64,000 nucleotides of DNA from Rhineura floridana. Lineage: Eukaryota > Chordata > Lepidosauria > Squamata > Rhineuridae. Position numbers and translations under genes: made by a program. Where the stretch lies: positions 251,159,981-251,223,980 of the forward strand of contig NC_084480.1 in assembly GCF_030035675.1 (NCBI RefSeq). The letters are read 5' to 3'. Of the stretch, positions 33,411 to 45,140 are shown one piece after another (the stretch's first letter is position 1; each line of letters starts with the position of its first letter). The notes under the pieces were generated by a model, which was not told the DNA's origin, did not search any database, and saw only the letters and a program-made list of their open reading frames with translations.

Positions 33411-33955
33411 ATGGGTTCAGTCAACCTACACATGCTCTCACTCTCTCTCTCTGTGTGTGTGTGTGTGTTAGCAAGCTGTTATTGTTTTTGGTAATTTGCT
33501 GTAAAATATCAGGAGTGTGGAATGTTGCAGTTAAAGCAATGGGGAGGGTCTGTCTTTGTGCATGTTTTTCCCCCTCACTGCATGGTTTGTGAATACGACA
33601 TGATATCTTTGCCCCTTGCTTTTTTTCCTGGGTCCTCCCTCCCCATTCTATCTTTGCAACAACCCTGTGAGGTAACTTAGGCTGAGAGTTAGTTCAATCA
33701 AGTTGTACATGCTTAAGACTGTGTGTGTTGGCTTGTTTGGGTAATGTGATATAAAATATTGGGAGTGTGGAATGTTACAGTTAAAACACTGGGGAGGGTC
33801 TGTCTTTGTGCATGCTTTTCCACCTCACTGCATGGTTTGTGAATATGACATGATATATTTGCCCCTCACTTTTCTTCCTGGGTCCTCCCTTCCCATTTTA
33901 TCTTTGCAATAACTCTGTGAGGTTAGGCTGAGAGTTGGTTCAGTCAAAATGCACA
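33378..33955. repeat. Tandem direct duplication, about 250-bp unit
   Basis: GGGAGTGTGGAATGTT recurs at 33511 and 33761, and GGGGAGGGTCTGTCTTTGTG, GCATGGTTTGTGAATA and CTGGGTCCTCCCT recur at the same spacing. The SINE-core phrase AACAACCCTGTGAGG occurs at 33381 and 33658, and in altered form at 33908. The first unit is enlarged by a CT/GT microsatellite at 33437-33469. Confidence 0.5.
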
Positions 33956-36219
33956 AGTTTTTTAGCTGCTCCTATCTTTTTAATGTTAATGTATACATAA
34001 TTTAAAATTATACGATTATGGTTTTTGAACTATTATAACTGTTGTAAAATTCCTTGTGAGGGCAGAAACTCTGACAGGCAGGTTAAAATTCTGTTAAATA
34101 AATACCCTTTAAATCAAGACTATGGATTCAAAATAAGTGTTCATATTGGTAATACATGTACATAAGCAGTGGTTCTTGCCAATAGATTGCTGGGAGGTGG
34201 GGGAATGTAGGAGGCCCAATCTATATACATACAGTGTACCGAACCCAGGAATCATGTTGGCATGCCTTCTGAGACCTATATTTGTTAATGAAGCCTGTTC
34301 ATAACTGTTCAGATCCTGAAATGTCCAAAGCCACAACCCTAAATTTGCAAACTTGGAATGAATTGATGTCAATTTGACTTATTTCATAGTAAAATGATTT
34401 TAGGATCAAGCTTCAGAAGGAAGTAAAAGCATTCCTGTTTCTACACAAAACATTCATTTTGGTCTGTTTTTTTTTTTAATCTTAAAAATGAGTCCATAGT
34501 CTCCTGTATACCCACACTAGCTAGATTTAGAACACCTTGGACTTTCTATAATTCAGAATGGACTTTCTTTTAGAACTTAGTGGATCACAAGAAGACATCC
34601 CACCTTATGTCTATTCAAGCATTCACACTGGCATATTCAAAAGAACAAATTAGCTGTATAGGATTTAAATTATTTTAACATGACCGAAGGCTTAAATTTG
34701 GTGCATTCCTTGTTGTACCAAAGTATTTGGCATGAGGAAGAAGATATTCTGACAACTCCGTCAAGCTTGGGTGATCAGTATATGTTTAAATCATCCTTGT
34801 TAAGATTTGTTAAAGCCAAGAATAAGAGAAAGCAGTAATATAGAGATCCTGTCCAGCTGTTACCTGCTCAAAAAGACATTGGAAGTTATGCTGTGTAGTT
34901 TTTACAGGCATATTTAAAAGCTCAGTGGTCAAACTTTTCAAAATAGGAAATAAAGAGAAACTCATAGCAATTTTTTTTCAAGGCAAGCTGTTCAAAATCT
35001 CCAGAGAACATATAACTTGACTCTTTAAAACAAAAGGAGCTATTGGGATTTCTGTATTTTAAGTTTCATCAGCATTTCAGCAAATGCTAAGGAAAAAGAC
35101 ATTTACTATGTGTGTTTGCTCAGAAATAAGTCTTACTGTGTTCAGTAACACTTGTTCCCAGGTAAGTGTGAATATGATTGCAGTATTCATGTTTTTGAGT
35201 CCTCTTGTACATGTTCTGTTGTATCTTTTATTTGTTTTACATCACTTCTTGTTGATTTATGTAGCATTGAATTACAGAGTTTTGATTATACCAGATGAAT
35301 TATAGGATTATGAGTCATAACTGCCTTGCTTCTCCTTTAATCCCACATTCCCACTGCATAGATTCCATTCCCCTCTACATCTGTTGAGTTCTAGTAGCCA
35401 ATGTGTGGGAGAATGCAAAATGCAATTTTCATGTCCTTATGATGTTCGGCTGAAAAATCTCCTGTTTAACAATCAAGTGCAGCAGATATTCAACAAAAAG
35501 GCAAAACTGTAGAGTTGGATTTTTGTTTTATATATTTATCACATTTGGACCACAGGTTTGTGGACTTCTATTGCAGGGATTGGCAGTATGGCATCTGCAG
35601 GTGCCAGTGTGCCCACCAGTACCTCAAAAATTGACTGTGTATGAGAGACCATTTGCACTCTTCCTTTTCAGTTCCTATTTACACTTACTCATTGAATCAT
35701 AGAATAGTAGATGGATCCATTCCTTCGATGGATCCCATTCCCATCCCAGTGTCCCTAGACATAGGAACACAGGCAATAATGTAGTATGTGCCCCAGGGGC
35801 ACAAGAAAGCCAGAGGAACAGACCAGAACAGGCATCTTTAGTGTGCAATGAAGGTAAAATAAATGCTGGGGGTCTGGAGATTGTAGCACTTGGCCTACAA
35901 AGGGGGCAATATGTTTGGGAGCTGAGCATATTGGATGGTAAGGTAAGCTTTGGAAGCTTAGGTGCCTCATGTGAGATGGTTGTCAAGACATTACAGCATA
36001 TGTGGAGAAGAAGGTTACTGAAAACTTTTACTGGACCAAACAGAAGTAACATGTTGTATAACTTGCCATGGCATAGCCTTGCCACTATGGTCCATATATT
36101 GGTAGCCTCATAATTAGACTACTTAATGCATTGTATATGAGGATACCTTTGTGCTTGTTTTGGAAGCTACAGCAGTGTGAAATGCAGCTGCTAGGGCACT
36201 TTACATGCATTATACCTGT
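33956..36219. other. No recognisable gene
   Basis: An L2-like tail at about 33990-34110 (AATTCTGTTAAATAAATACC), a GAATTC-type module at about 35100-35190 and a MITE-like GGGATTGGCAGTATGGC at 35577. The rest is unassigned. Confidence 0.5.
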
Positions 36220-36388
36220 ACTTATTTATTTATTGCAGTTGTATACCGCCCCATAGCTGAAGCTCTCTGGGCGGTTTACAGCAATCAAAAACATTAAAAC
36301 AAATATACAATTTAAAACACATATTTTAAAAACAATTTAAAACACAATTTTAAAATTTAAAACAGAATAAAAACAATTTAAAACACAT
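36220..36388 (-). mobile_element. L2-like LINE 3' tail
   Basis: TATACCGCCCCATAGCTGAA and GCTCTCTGGGCGGTTTACAG, inverted, then AATTTAAAACACA repeats: the widespread squamate tail with GTAAACCGCCCAGAGAG. Confidence 0.5.
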
Positions 36389-36391
36389 GCT

Positions 36392-38345
36392 AAAAGATCT
36401 GTATTGAAAGATCTGCACTAGCTGCCTATAGTTGCTGAGTCAAGTTCAAGGTTCTGTTCCTGACACTGAAAGCCCTGAACAACTTGGGACCAGGATACCT
36501 CACCTGGTACAAACCAAGCCAATCTTTATGATCTTCCAATAAGATCTTCTACTTGGTGACAACATGGAGGCGGGGCTTCTCAGCAGTATCGCCCATTCTC
36601 TGGAACCCTCACATAATCATGCGGCAAAGATAGTAATTACCTTCAAACACTTCTGAATACCTCTTACCATGAAAACCCTATGAACAGAGTAACACACTAA
36701 CTGACCAAGATGAAATAAAAGGAAGATGGAAGCAATACACTGAAGAACTAAATAACACAGATGCAAGGATGACAGATTCATTCACAGAGGAACCATATGA
36801 TGAAGAACAAGAAATTTTAGAATGTGAGGTGAAAGCTGCTCTTAAAACACTTGGAAGAAACAAATCACCAGGAACAGATGGCGTACTAATAGAGTTGCTA
36901 CAAGCTACTGCGACTGAATTTGTCCAAATTTTGACAGAAATTTGTCAAATATGGAAAATTAAACAATGGCCCACAGACTGGAAGCGTTCAATATACTTCC
37001 CAATTCCAAAGAAATGGGATCCCTGGGAATGCAGTAATTATCGAACTATTGCCTTAATATCCCATGCAAGTAAAGTAATGCTCAAGATTCTACAACACAG
37101 ACTCTTACCATATATGGAGTGAGAAATACCAGAAATCCAAGCTGGATTTAGAAAGGGAAGAGGTTCCAGAGATCATATCGCAAACATACGTTGGAGAATG
37201 GAATGGACCAAGGAATTTCAGAAGAAAATCACCCTGTGTTTATAGATTACAGGAAAACCTTTGATTGTGTAGATCATTAAAAACTATGGAATGCTTTAAA
37301 AGAAATGCGGGTCCCACAAGGCAGGGGTGTATTTTATCACCCTATTTGTTTAATCTATACGCAGAACATATCATACGGAAAGCGGGATTGGACAAAGATG
37401 AAAGAGGTGTGAAAATTGGAGGAAGAAATATCAATAATTTATGATATGCAGACAATACCATACTACTAGCAGAAACCAGTAATGTTTTGAAATGAATGCT
37501 GATGAAAGTTAAAGAGGAAAGCACAAAAGCAGGACTACAGCTGCACGTCAGAAAGTCTAAAGTAATGACAACAGAAGATTTATGTAACTTTAAAGTTGAC
37601 AATGAGGACATTGAACTTGTCAAGGATTATCAATACCTCAGCACAGTCATTAACCAAAATGGAAACAATAGCCAAGAAATTAGAAGAAGGCTAGGACTGG
37701 GGAGGGCAGCTATGAGAGAACTAGAAAAGGTCCTCAAATACGAAGATGTATCGCTGAACACTAAAGTCAGGATCATTCAGACCATGGTATTCCTAATCTC
37801 TATGTATAGATGTGAAAGTTGGACAGTGAAAAAAGTGGATAAGAGAAAAATCAACTCATTTGAAATGTGGTGGTGGAGGAGAGCTATGTGCATACCATGA
37901 ACTGCAAAAAAGACAAATAATTGGGTGTTAGAACAAATTAAACCAGAACTATCACTAGAAGCTAAAATGATGAAACTGAGGTTATCATACTTTGGACATG
38001 AGAAGACGTGATTCACTAGAAAAGACAATAATGGGGGGGGGAACAGAAGGGAGTAGAAAAAGAGGAAGACCAAACAAGAGATGAATTGATTCTATAAAGG
38101 AAGCCACAGACCTGAACTTACAAGATCTGAACAGGGTGGTTCACGACAGATGCTATTGCAGGTCGCTGATCATAGGGTCACCATAAGTCAAAATCGACTT
38201 GAAGGCACATAACAACAACAAACCTCTTAAAAACTGATATTTTAATTTTAATTAGTTTTAATTTTTGTTTTGTACACTGCTCATTTTTCTTTGTGATGTG
38301 CTTCTGAGTTTTTATATTGTTTTATCCAGTTTTTAAGGTAATTTT
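36392..38345 (+). mobile_element. L2-like LINE 3' end, split by a BovB
   Basis: The left part reads KDLHWLPIVAESS with frame changes and contains GAGGCGGGGCTTCTCAGCAG. It stops in ACCTCTTA at 36659. The right part after the BovB continues with the T-rich L2 3' UTR (GTACACTGCTCATTTTTC). Confidence 0.5.
36667..38221 (+). mobile_element. RTE-BovB LINE, 5'-truncated, with 8-bp target duplication
   Basis: Reading in order: EVKAALKTLGRNKSPGTDGV, WPTDWKRSIYFPIPKK, CSNYRTIALISHASKVMLKI, QAGFRKGRGSRDHIANIRW, then a deletion that removes the part between KEM and the VPQG block. It continues with YADNTILLAE, MLMKVKEESTKAGLQLHVRK, RCESWTVKKVDKRKINSFEM and the BovB tail ATAAGTCAAAATCGACTTGA. The catalytic YADD has become YADN, and several stops are present, so it is inactive. 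ACCTCTTA at 36659-36666 and 38222-38229 marks the insertion into an L2. Confidence 0.5.
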
Positions 38346-39386
38346 ATTGAAGTTGAAGTCCAGCATCATCTGAAGGGAACAGATTAACTATCCCTGATTT
38401 AAGATATGAAAGGGCACAGTAAGTGTAAACCCCCAAACAGTACTGACAGCATATGCATGGACATACAGTGGTTACTGTGTCATTAACTAGGTGAGGGAGC
38501 CAGATCTGGCCAAGCTTTGAATAGAGCACACTTGTGTCTTCATTGCATTTGGCACCCCAAGTGAATAGGAATTATCTGGACATGTCAAAGACAGGTGTGA
38601 GGACATTGCACAGGCTTGTCTTTACACAGCTATAATGGCATTACAAAGCCAAGCAGTTACAAGCTGTCACCCTACTGACTAACATTAAATATTTGGCTGG
38701 TAGAATAAGTCATATCTTATTCTTAATTCAGTAGTAAATTATTGCATCAAATGTGTACAGTGTGGGAGTGCAAAATGCACACAGTGCAAAAGTTTCATTC
38801 TATCACTTTGATTTCCTGAAAAATAGATAAAAAATGTCAGGTGTGAAATCCTCATTCCATCACAAGTACAAGGCCTGTTGCCTAAATAAGCAAATATAAT
38901 ATCCCAGTGTGCATCATTATCACATCAAAAACTATACTTAAACATTCAAAAAGTCTATCTTTTATAATTTCTTCAAACCAGGCCATAATTTGCTTAGCTA
39001 TATTTTGAAACCACTAGTGTTGTGTCAGTGTCTGGCAAGGATTTTAAATGGATGCTCCACAGCATTTTATGAATAGCTTGAAGAGGTTGCCCCAGCTTAA
39101 TAAAACACAGTGTTTTTTAATGGACTGCAGTGAGTCATCAGGTCTAGATCAGCTGTCTCTTACTGTTTAAGAGAAGGATGTCATTTTGTTTTATTGCCTC
39201 TGACTGATTATGTCTGACTACTATGCAAGGATTCTGAACCAAACCTGAGGTCTCCATCTTTGCTCCTGTAATAAAAGAGGCATTTCCCTCTAGTTCTAAA
39301 ATGCCTCATTCCACTGGTACTGAAAATGCAATCTAAGAAGTATTTTTATATGGCCTAAGAATAGCATGTCCTAAAGCAGCCTACAA

Positions 39387-39412
39387 GTGAGAGGGAGAGG
39401 GAGAGGGAGAGA
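39387..39412. repeat. GAGAGG microsatellite
   Basis: GAGAGGGAGAGGGAGAGGGA, a short hexamer repeat. Confidence 0.5.
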
Positions 39413-39938
39413 CTTTGGAAATAGTCAATTACACCCTTTATATTGTTGCAAAATGCATTGTGCAAATACCATTTATTGGTTAAAAGGGCACAGTAAAGAG
39501 CAAATGGTTTTACCATTATTGGTAAAAAGGCAGAATAAAGGTGGAAAGAAACAAATGATAAAGATATGCAGGATTTCAATTTTTCAGTCTGGATTTACCT
39601 TTCTTTTAGTGCCATCCTTGCTTTCTCAGTTACTGTGGTACATCATTTCTCATCTGCAAAATGCATCCTTTGTACAGGACAATGGCTGAAGTTGACAAAT
39701 ATTTTCTAAGATGTCACATGTAATAACACAGCTCCTTGTAATGTCTTTTCTTGTTGTTGTTGAGTACAGTGGCAACAGGTGTTAATGTGGTATAAATGAG
39801 CATGTCAGATTTCTCACACCTGTGTTGAAAATTGTTAGTAAAGCTTGCTTGAGCTTGACATGCTAGCTGACCTCTACCTGTCTCTCTTAGTTACATCAAG
39901 CATGGTTGAATCTGTATTGAAGTTTCTCTCTTTGTTGC

Positions 39939-39970
39939 ATGTGTGTGTATGTGTGTGTGTGTGTGTATGT
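39939..39970. repeat. TG microsatellite
   Basis: TGTGTGTATGTGTGTGTGTG, interrupted dinucleotide run. Confidence 0.5.
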
Positions 39971-42176
39971 AATACTTATGTAGCATTTACAGAGTACTTT
40001 TTGAGTGTTCAGAATAGTGCCAGTTGAGAGTGGATGTGTGCAAAACAGTCTGCAAAAACAAAACACACCCTACCTTCCACTCTTTCATACATTTCCCCCA
40101 CTTGTTTATGGTTACTGCTTCTCTGACCATTGGAATCATTGTTTTTACTTGGGTGGTCTTCTGTCTTCCCCTTGACATCTCAGCCAATCAGGAATAAGGT
40201 ACAGAACATGATGATATCACAGCACCATATAGCCAATCAGACAACTATGTACTAAGGGCAAGTACTAAGGGCAAACTAAGTCTTCTCACTGCCATCAGAA
40301 ATGGGGAAGTGAACAAATCCCCCAGCTAACATGACCAGTGCTCACTGAATTGCTAGGGATTTCATTGCTTGCCAGCCCCGCGTGGCAAGACTAGCCCAGT
40401 CCAGCTTTAGTCATGCAAAACTATGTTTATAAGCAAGCAATTTTCCCTAATATACTATAATTTTGAGATGGGGTATCTGTATTCAATCAAATCATTCCCC
40501 CATCTGTATTCTGAAGAGGAATCATCCAAGGAGGATTCTGTCATATGATTCTTCTGAAAGTGTAGTCTGGCCCTACACTTAGCATTATAATCTTCTTAAT
40601 CTATTATCAGTGAAATCCTATATATGTCTACCCTCAAGTCCCACTGAGTTCATTGGGTGAGTGGGTATAGGACTCCAGCATAAACATGCTTGATATAGGT
40701 CAACAACAATCTGTTGCCCACACATGCCATGGTGCCCATGAAGGCCTCCAGTGGCACCCCCAGCAGGTAGCCCAGAATCTGAGCTTTCACTTTTTAAAAG
40801 AGTAAATCTCTAGCCCTCCTAGAAAGAACGTTATGGACCAAAATGTGTCAGTGTTATTAGCGCATGAGTGAAGTCAGAGATGTGATTGGTAAGTGAGTTG
40901 TTTGGACACCAGGCAACAGGAATCCCTGGGGTCCTAAAGAGATGCTGTTTTATCCTCCCTTTTAGTGAACTTTTCTTGCTTCTGACTTTTCCCCCAGTCC
41001 TTGGAATCTCCATAGATTGCCCTTCTTTTTACCCTAACAACCAGGATGCATCTTTCCTGTGCTGGGTTTACATGAGAGCAGGTAGTGCCTAAAAATTATT
41101 TAGTGTGGGTGAATGTTAAAGAATATCCTCCCCCCAAAAGGCAAATGTAAAACCTTGGAAAACATCCTTAGACATGTTTTCTACTTTACAAAAATGAAAG
41201 ATCAGGGGCCCACTAAGAATGCATTGTATAATTAACTTACAGTACAATAGTATGCATGTCTACTCAGAAATAAATCTCTGGTTTAATGGAGCTTGCTTTC
41301 AGATACGTAGGTACAGGACGAGAGCCTAGGCTTTGGTTTCAGGTTGGCATTGGAGAAAAACAGGGTTCTTGTGCCTTTAATAGCAGTATGGCAGACAGAA
41401 ATTCAACAGGTCAAGGCCTTTCCAGTATGGAAATGCAATCATGGGAAAATTTCACCATGACTACTCTCAAATTTTGTGTTATGCCATGCCCTCCAAGGCA
41501 GTCATTTTATGACTGGTAACCCCAGCACTGTCTCAAAATTAGGAATGTACTGTCTGATTTTAAAAGATTGGTGACCACTGATATAGGTTAACCATATGCT
41601 ACAGTTTGTTTCACTCACTTGCTCTCTTTATGTCCAAGGTCAGAAGCATCTTCAGCAGAGGTGTACACTTCACCTCACTCTTTCAAGAACAAATTCTTTT
41701 CTTACCCACTCAATTATCTTAATTATTGCTTGCATGAAAGCTGTTTTAAAGTCTGAAACCCTATTAATCTAATGAAGCATCAGGCTTATATTTTATATGC
41801 TGGCTAAACCATCTAATAATTCTGAAAGTGGCCTTTGAAGAATTCATCTGATGATTTACTGCAGATTCAGTACCTTTTTCGTTTGTATTCTTCATCTTTT
41901 TTAAGAAGCACACACAGATAGAAACAAAGTTCAGTTGCCCCATTTTTATTATCTTCGTATGCAAAATCAGACACCAAACACTGCTATGTACAAGGATCTA
42001 CCACACCTTCCTGCACCACTCCTTGGCAAGCATATAGACAACATTTTCATGTTTGATGCCTGTAAGGGAATGGAGGAAGGAGATGTTTAACCCCCGAAGA
42101 AAATGTGATCAAAGTGGTCACAGATATTAACCCTATGATTTGCTCACCTTTGAGAGTTAGAAGTGCACCAACACTA

Positions 42177-42830
42177 TATTTATTTATTTATTTATTTATT
42201 TATTTGATTTATATCCTGGCCTTTCTCCCAGTAGGAGCCCAGGGCAGCAAACAAAAGCACTAAAAACACTTTAAAACATCATAAAAACAGACTTCAAAAT
42301 ATATTAAAACACAACAACCATTAAAAACATATTAAAACAAAACATCTTTAAAACTTTTTTTAAAAAGCTTTAAAAACATTTTTAAAAGAAGGGTTAAAAT
42401 ATATTAAAAAGCGGTTTCAACACAGATGCAGACTGGGATAGGTCTCAACTTAAAAGGCTTGTTGAAAGAGGAAGGTCTTCAGTAGGTGCCAAAAAAATAG
42501 CAGAGATGGTACCTGTCTAATATTTAAGGGGAGGGAATTCCAAAGGATAGATGCCACTACACTAAAGGTCTATTTCCTATGTTGTGCAGAATGGACCTCC
42601 TGATAAGATGGTATCTGCAGGAGGCCCTCATCTGCAGAGCGCAGTGATAGACTGGGTATATAAGGGATAAGACGGTCTTTCAGGTATCCTTGTCCCAAAC
42701 TGTAAGGGGCGTTATAGACCAAAACTAGAACCTTGAACGTAGCCCGGTAGCTAGTGCAATTCTGTCAGCAGTGGAGTGACATGTTGGTGATAACCTGCTC
42801 CAGTGAGCAGTCTCACTGCTGCATGTTGGA
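42177..42830 (-). mobile_element. L2-like LINE 3' end with TTTA tail
   Basis: It starts with a TTTA microsatellite (42177-42204), then the inverted tail GATTTATATCCTGG and AGGAGCCCAGGGCAGCAAAC. The body aligns with the copy at 7504 (GATAAGATGGTATCTGCAGG, AAGACGGTCTTTCAGGTATC) but reads less well as protein. The 5' side meets the 70-bp array. Confidence 0.5.
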
Positions 42831-43060
42831 GATTATGCATAATGGCTGGAGTATGTACACCATGCAGTTGAAATATGTACATTCCCCAAGACCTGCTGGG
42901 GATTATGCATATTGGCTGGAGAATGTACAAAATTCAGGCAATGTATATACAGTCTCCAAGGCCTGTTCGAGATTATGCATAGGACTAGAGAATGTGCAAC
43001 ATTCAGTCAATATATACTCATTTCCCAAGGTCTGTTGGAGATTATTTATATTGACCAAAA
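42818..43060. repeat. Minisatellite, 70-bp unit, about 3.4 copies
   Basis: GGAGATTATGCAT or a variant recurs at 42828, 42898, 42968 and 43037, followed each time by GGCTGGAGAATGTACA-like and CCCAAGGCCTGT-like blocks. The 112-codon open frame across it is a by-product: 70 is not a multiple of three, so the frame rotates between units. Confidence 0.5.
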
Positions 43061-43784
43061 CTCGGTCTTCAAGGAAGGATTATGAGTCCTAACCACTCAG
43101 TTTACATTCCCCCTAACAAACATGCATGTTAAATCCTAGATTTTTGGGTGATGGGGGACAACAATAGCCATCCAAGCTGATAATACAGGTCAATAAACTC
43201 CATCCTAAAATCACTTCTTTGAGCCTAATACCTATTAGCTGAATTAGAACATTTTTGTTACAAAAGAAATAAGAAGAGCTGTGTAACAAAGCCTGTAATT
43301 AATATATGCAAAATTATTATTTTCGTAAGTACATGTTTAATGATATTTTATATCATGTTATTTAAATATTTTTTCTCCTTCAGTCTCAACAATCTTGCTA
43401 CATCTCAGAGTTACAGATGCTCTGCACAATATGATAGGATTGCATGCTCCTAAATGATGTTCAGGGATAGATTCTGCATCAGTACTGAGTCTCATGTGAA
43501 GACAGCCATCAAAATTAGGTCAAAGAGTAAAAGAGAAAGGCTGGAAGTGGAAATTATCAGTTATATATAATTGGAAAACTGGAATTACAGCCCACCAATG
43601 AATAATCTTCAGCCTTGTTGGTCTGTAGGATATCAAACTTTAAATCTGCCAGAAAAGTGTATGTGAATACAAAAAGATGATATTAATTGCACAAAATTGC
43701 TTATTCAGCCTTCCCTAGAGAAGTGTAGAAAGTCGACTGTTATATATTCTCAGTTTCTTCAGTAGCAGATATAGATCCTGAATA

Positions 43785-44575
43785 GGGATGTGCTAGAATT
43801 CCACCAAATTTGGATTTGGTACCAAATTTCCATTAAACCGCTCATTCTCTATTGTTGCAGATCGGATTTTTATGTAGCGATTTTCTGTAGCAATTGTCCT
43901 GGCTCCCAACCAGAGAAGAAGACACAGGACTTGGAGAGTGGGGTTTTCTGCATAAAGCTTTATTCCAGAAATCAGAGCAGGGATCTAGCATTTCATGCTA
44001 GGCCTAAACTGAGATTCAAACAGGAATGGGCATACTAGAAATTGGAATCAACAGCAGACAAGTTGTTGCAACAGTACACGCAAGCAGTGCTACTTCTTAT
44101 ACACAGACAAGGGGTGGGCAGTCAATGCTATGAATTAATTCAGGCTCTTCCCAGCATGATCTGCAAGGTAGGGGCTAAGATGGGGAGGAACATGGCAATT
44201 TCTGCTGAATCATTGGTTCTTCTGCTGATGGAAACATTCAAAAGGGTTTGCTAGGGCTTGTGTCTTTAACCACTGTGCCTGCCCTTGATGCCAGCAGAAA
44301 GTTCCCACCAGCCAACTGAGACAAGGAAAGGCTGACTGAACCTTCCTCAGCAACTCTAGCAGCCAGCTCTAAGGCTTCTGGAGACACCCCCTCTGTAACC
44401 CCCTCATTTCCATCTTCAGTCCTGGCAATGTTCTCCCCAATGTCTGTACCCCACTTTCAATTCCCCCATACTTGATATGGGCTCTCCTTGGGGCCCATGA
44501 CAGCATTTTTCTAAAATGGATTTAAAAAAAAGAAATCCGCCTCAAAGTATTGATATTAAGGTATAGATATTAAGG
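43785..44575. mobile_element. TAGGGATG-family MITE, split by a solo LTR
   Basis: TAGGGATGTGCTAGAATTCC, TTGGATTTGGTACCAAA and TCTATTGTTGCAGATC match the copy at 309-470. After the LTR, GCATTTTTCTAAAATGGATT and AAGTATTGATATTAAGG continue it. The second terminus is not found. Confidence 0.5.
43895..44502 (-). mobile_element. Solo LTR fossil (ERV-like) with 5-bp target duplication
   Basis: On the minus strand it runs TGTCATGGGCCCC ... GAGCCAGGACA, has a TATA-like TGTATAAGAAG and a GGAATAAAGCTTTATG polyadenylation signal about 70 bp before its end. The flanks GCAAT and GCATT differ at one base, and MITE sequence resumes on both sides. No internal retroviral sequence remains, so it is the product of LTR-LTR recombination. 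Moderately old. Confidence 0.5.
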
Positions 44576-44580
44576 ATAGA

Positions 44581-44992
44581 AGATGTTGTTCCAGCAGCTC
44601 TTCCAGCCCCACAGTGAAGCTTTTAAACCAAAGCTGCCAGAACCCCACCCAGGTCTCAACTGAAGCCCCTTAGACATTTCTCCAGAGAGTCTTCCTTATG
44701 AAGACACCCTACTCATGAGTTGCCCTTTATTCATGAGGAGTCCTCCCTTGCAACCAAGCACTCTTGCTTGTGTGGGTTCTCGGCCTGCCTCTTGAAGTGT
44801 TGTCACTCCTGGGGGCTTAGAGGTTATTCTGTTTCTACTTCAGAGGCCAAGCTCTCTTTCTGCAGAGAGGGACCCCTGCCAATCTCCCCTGCCTTTGTTC
44901 TGAGATGTGCCTGAGTACCCCCAGGTACTCAGACCCTCCTCAGCCAGATCCTCCTCAGAAGAGAAGTCATCTAGCATGGGCATGACAGTCCA
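44581..44992 (-). mobile_element. Possible related LTR-like fossil
   Basis: On the minus strand it starts TGTCATGCCCATGCTAGATG and is rich in GAGGAGGATCTGGCTGAGGA, recalling the neighbouring LTR start. No convincing far end or duplication. Confidence 0.5.
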
Positions 44993-45027
44993 GAGGTTAT
45001 TTAAGGTGTTCTAATCAGGGACACATT

Positions 45028-45140
45028 GAAACATGCTTATTTATTTAATTCCCACCCACCTTTCATGATATGAATACTAACAAGGTGGCTCACAAGTAAC
45101 ATGTTTACAAAAATGAAAATATTAACATATCAAAAACACA
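45028..45140 (-). mobile_element. L2-like LINE 3' tail
   Basis: TTATTTATTTAATTCCCACCC and GGTGGCTCACAAGTAACATG, an inverted LINE tail. Confidence 0.5.

Larger units (their letters stand above)
38346..42176. other. Mostly unassigned DNA
   Basis: Contains a degraded palindrome piece (38350-38395), microsatellites listed separately, GAATTC-type module copies near 40612 and 41245 and the unnamed repeat at 40868. No coding evidence. Confidence 0.5.

Noticed and set aside
33378-33955. CRISPR-like regularly spaced repeat
   Set aside because: Only two to three units with 250-bp period and no short conserved repeat with unique spacers; the organism is a vertebrate.
42754-43092. 112-codon frame with repeated YVHSP/NVQNS-like peptides
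   Set aside because: Produced by the 70-bp array; the unit is not a multiple of three, so no peptide repeat is maintained.
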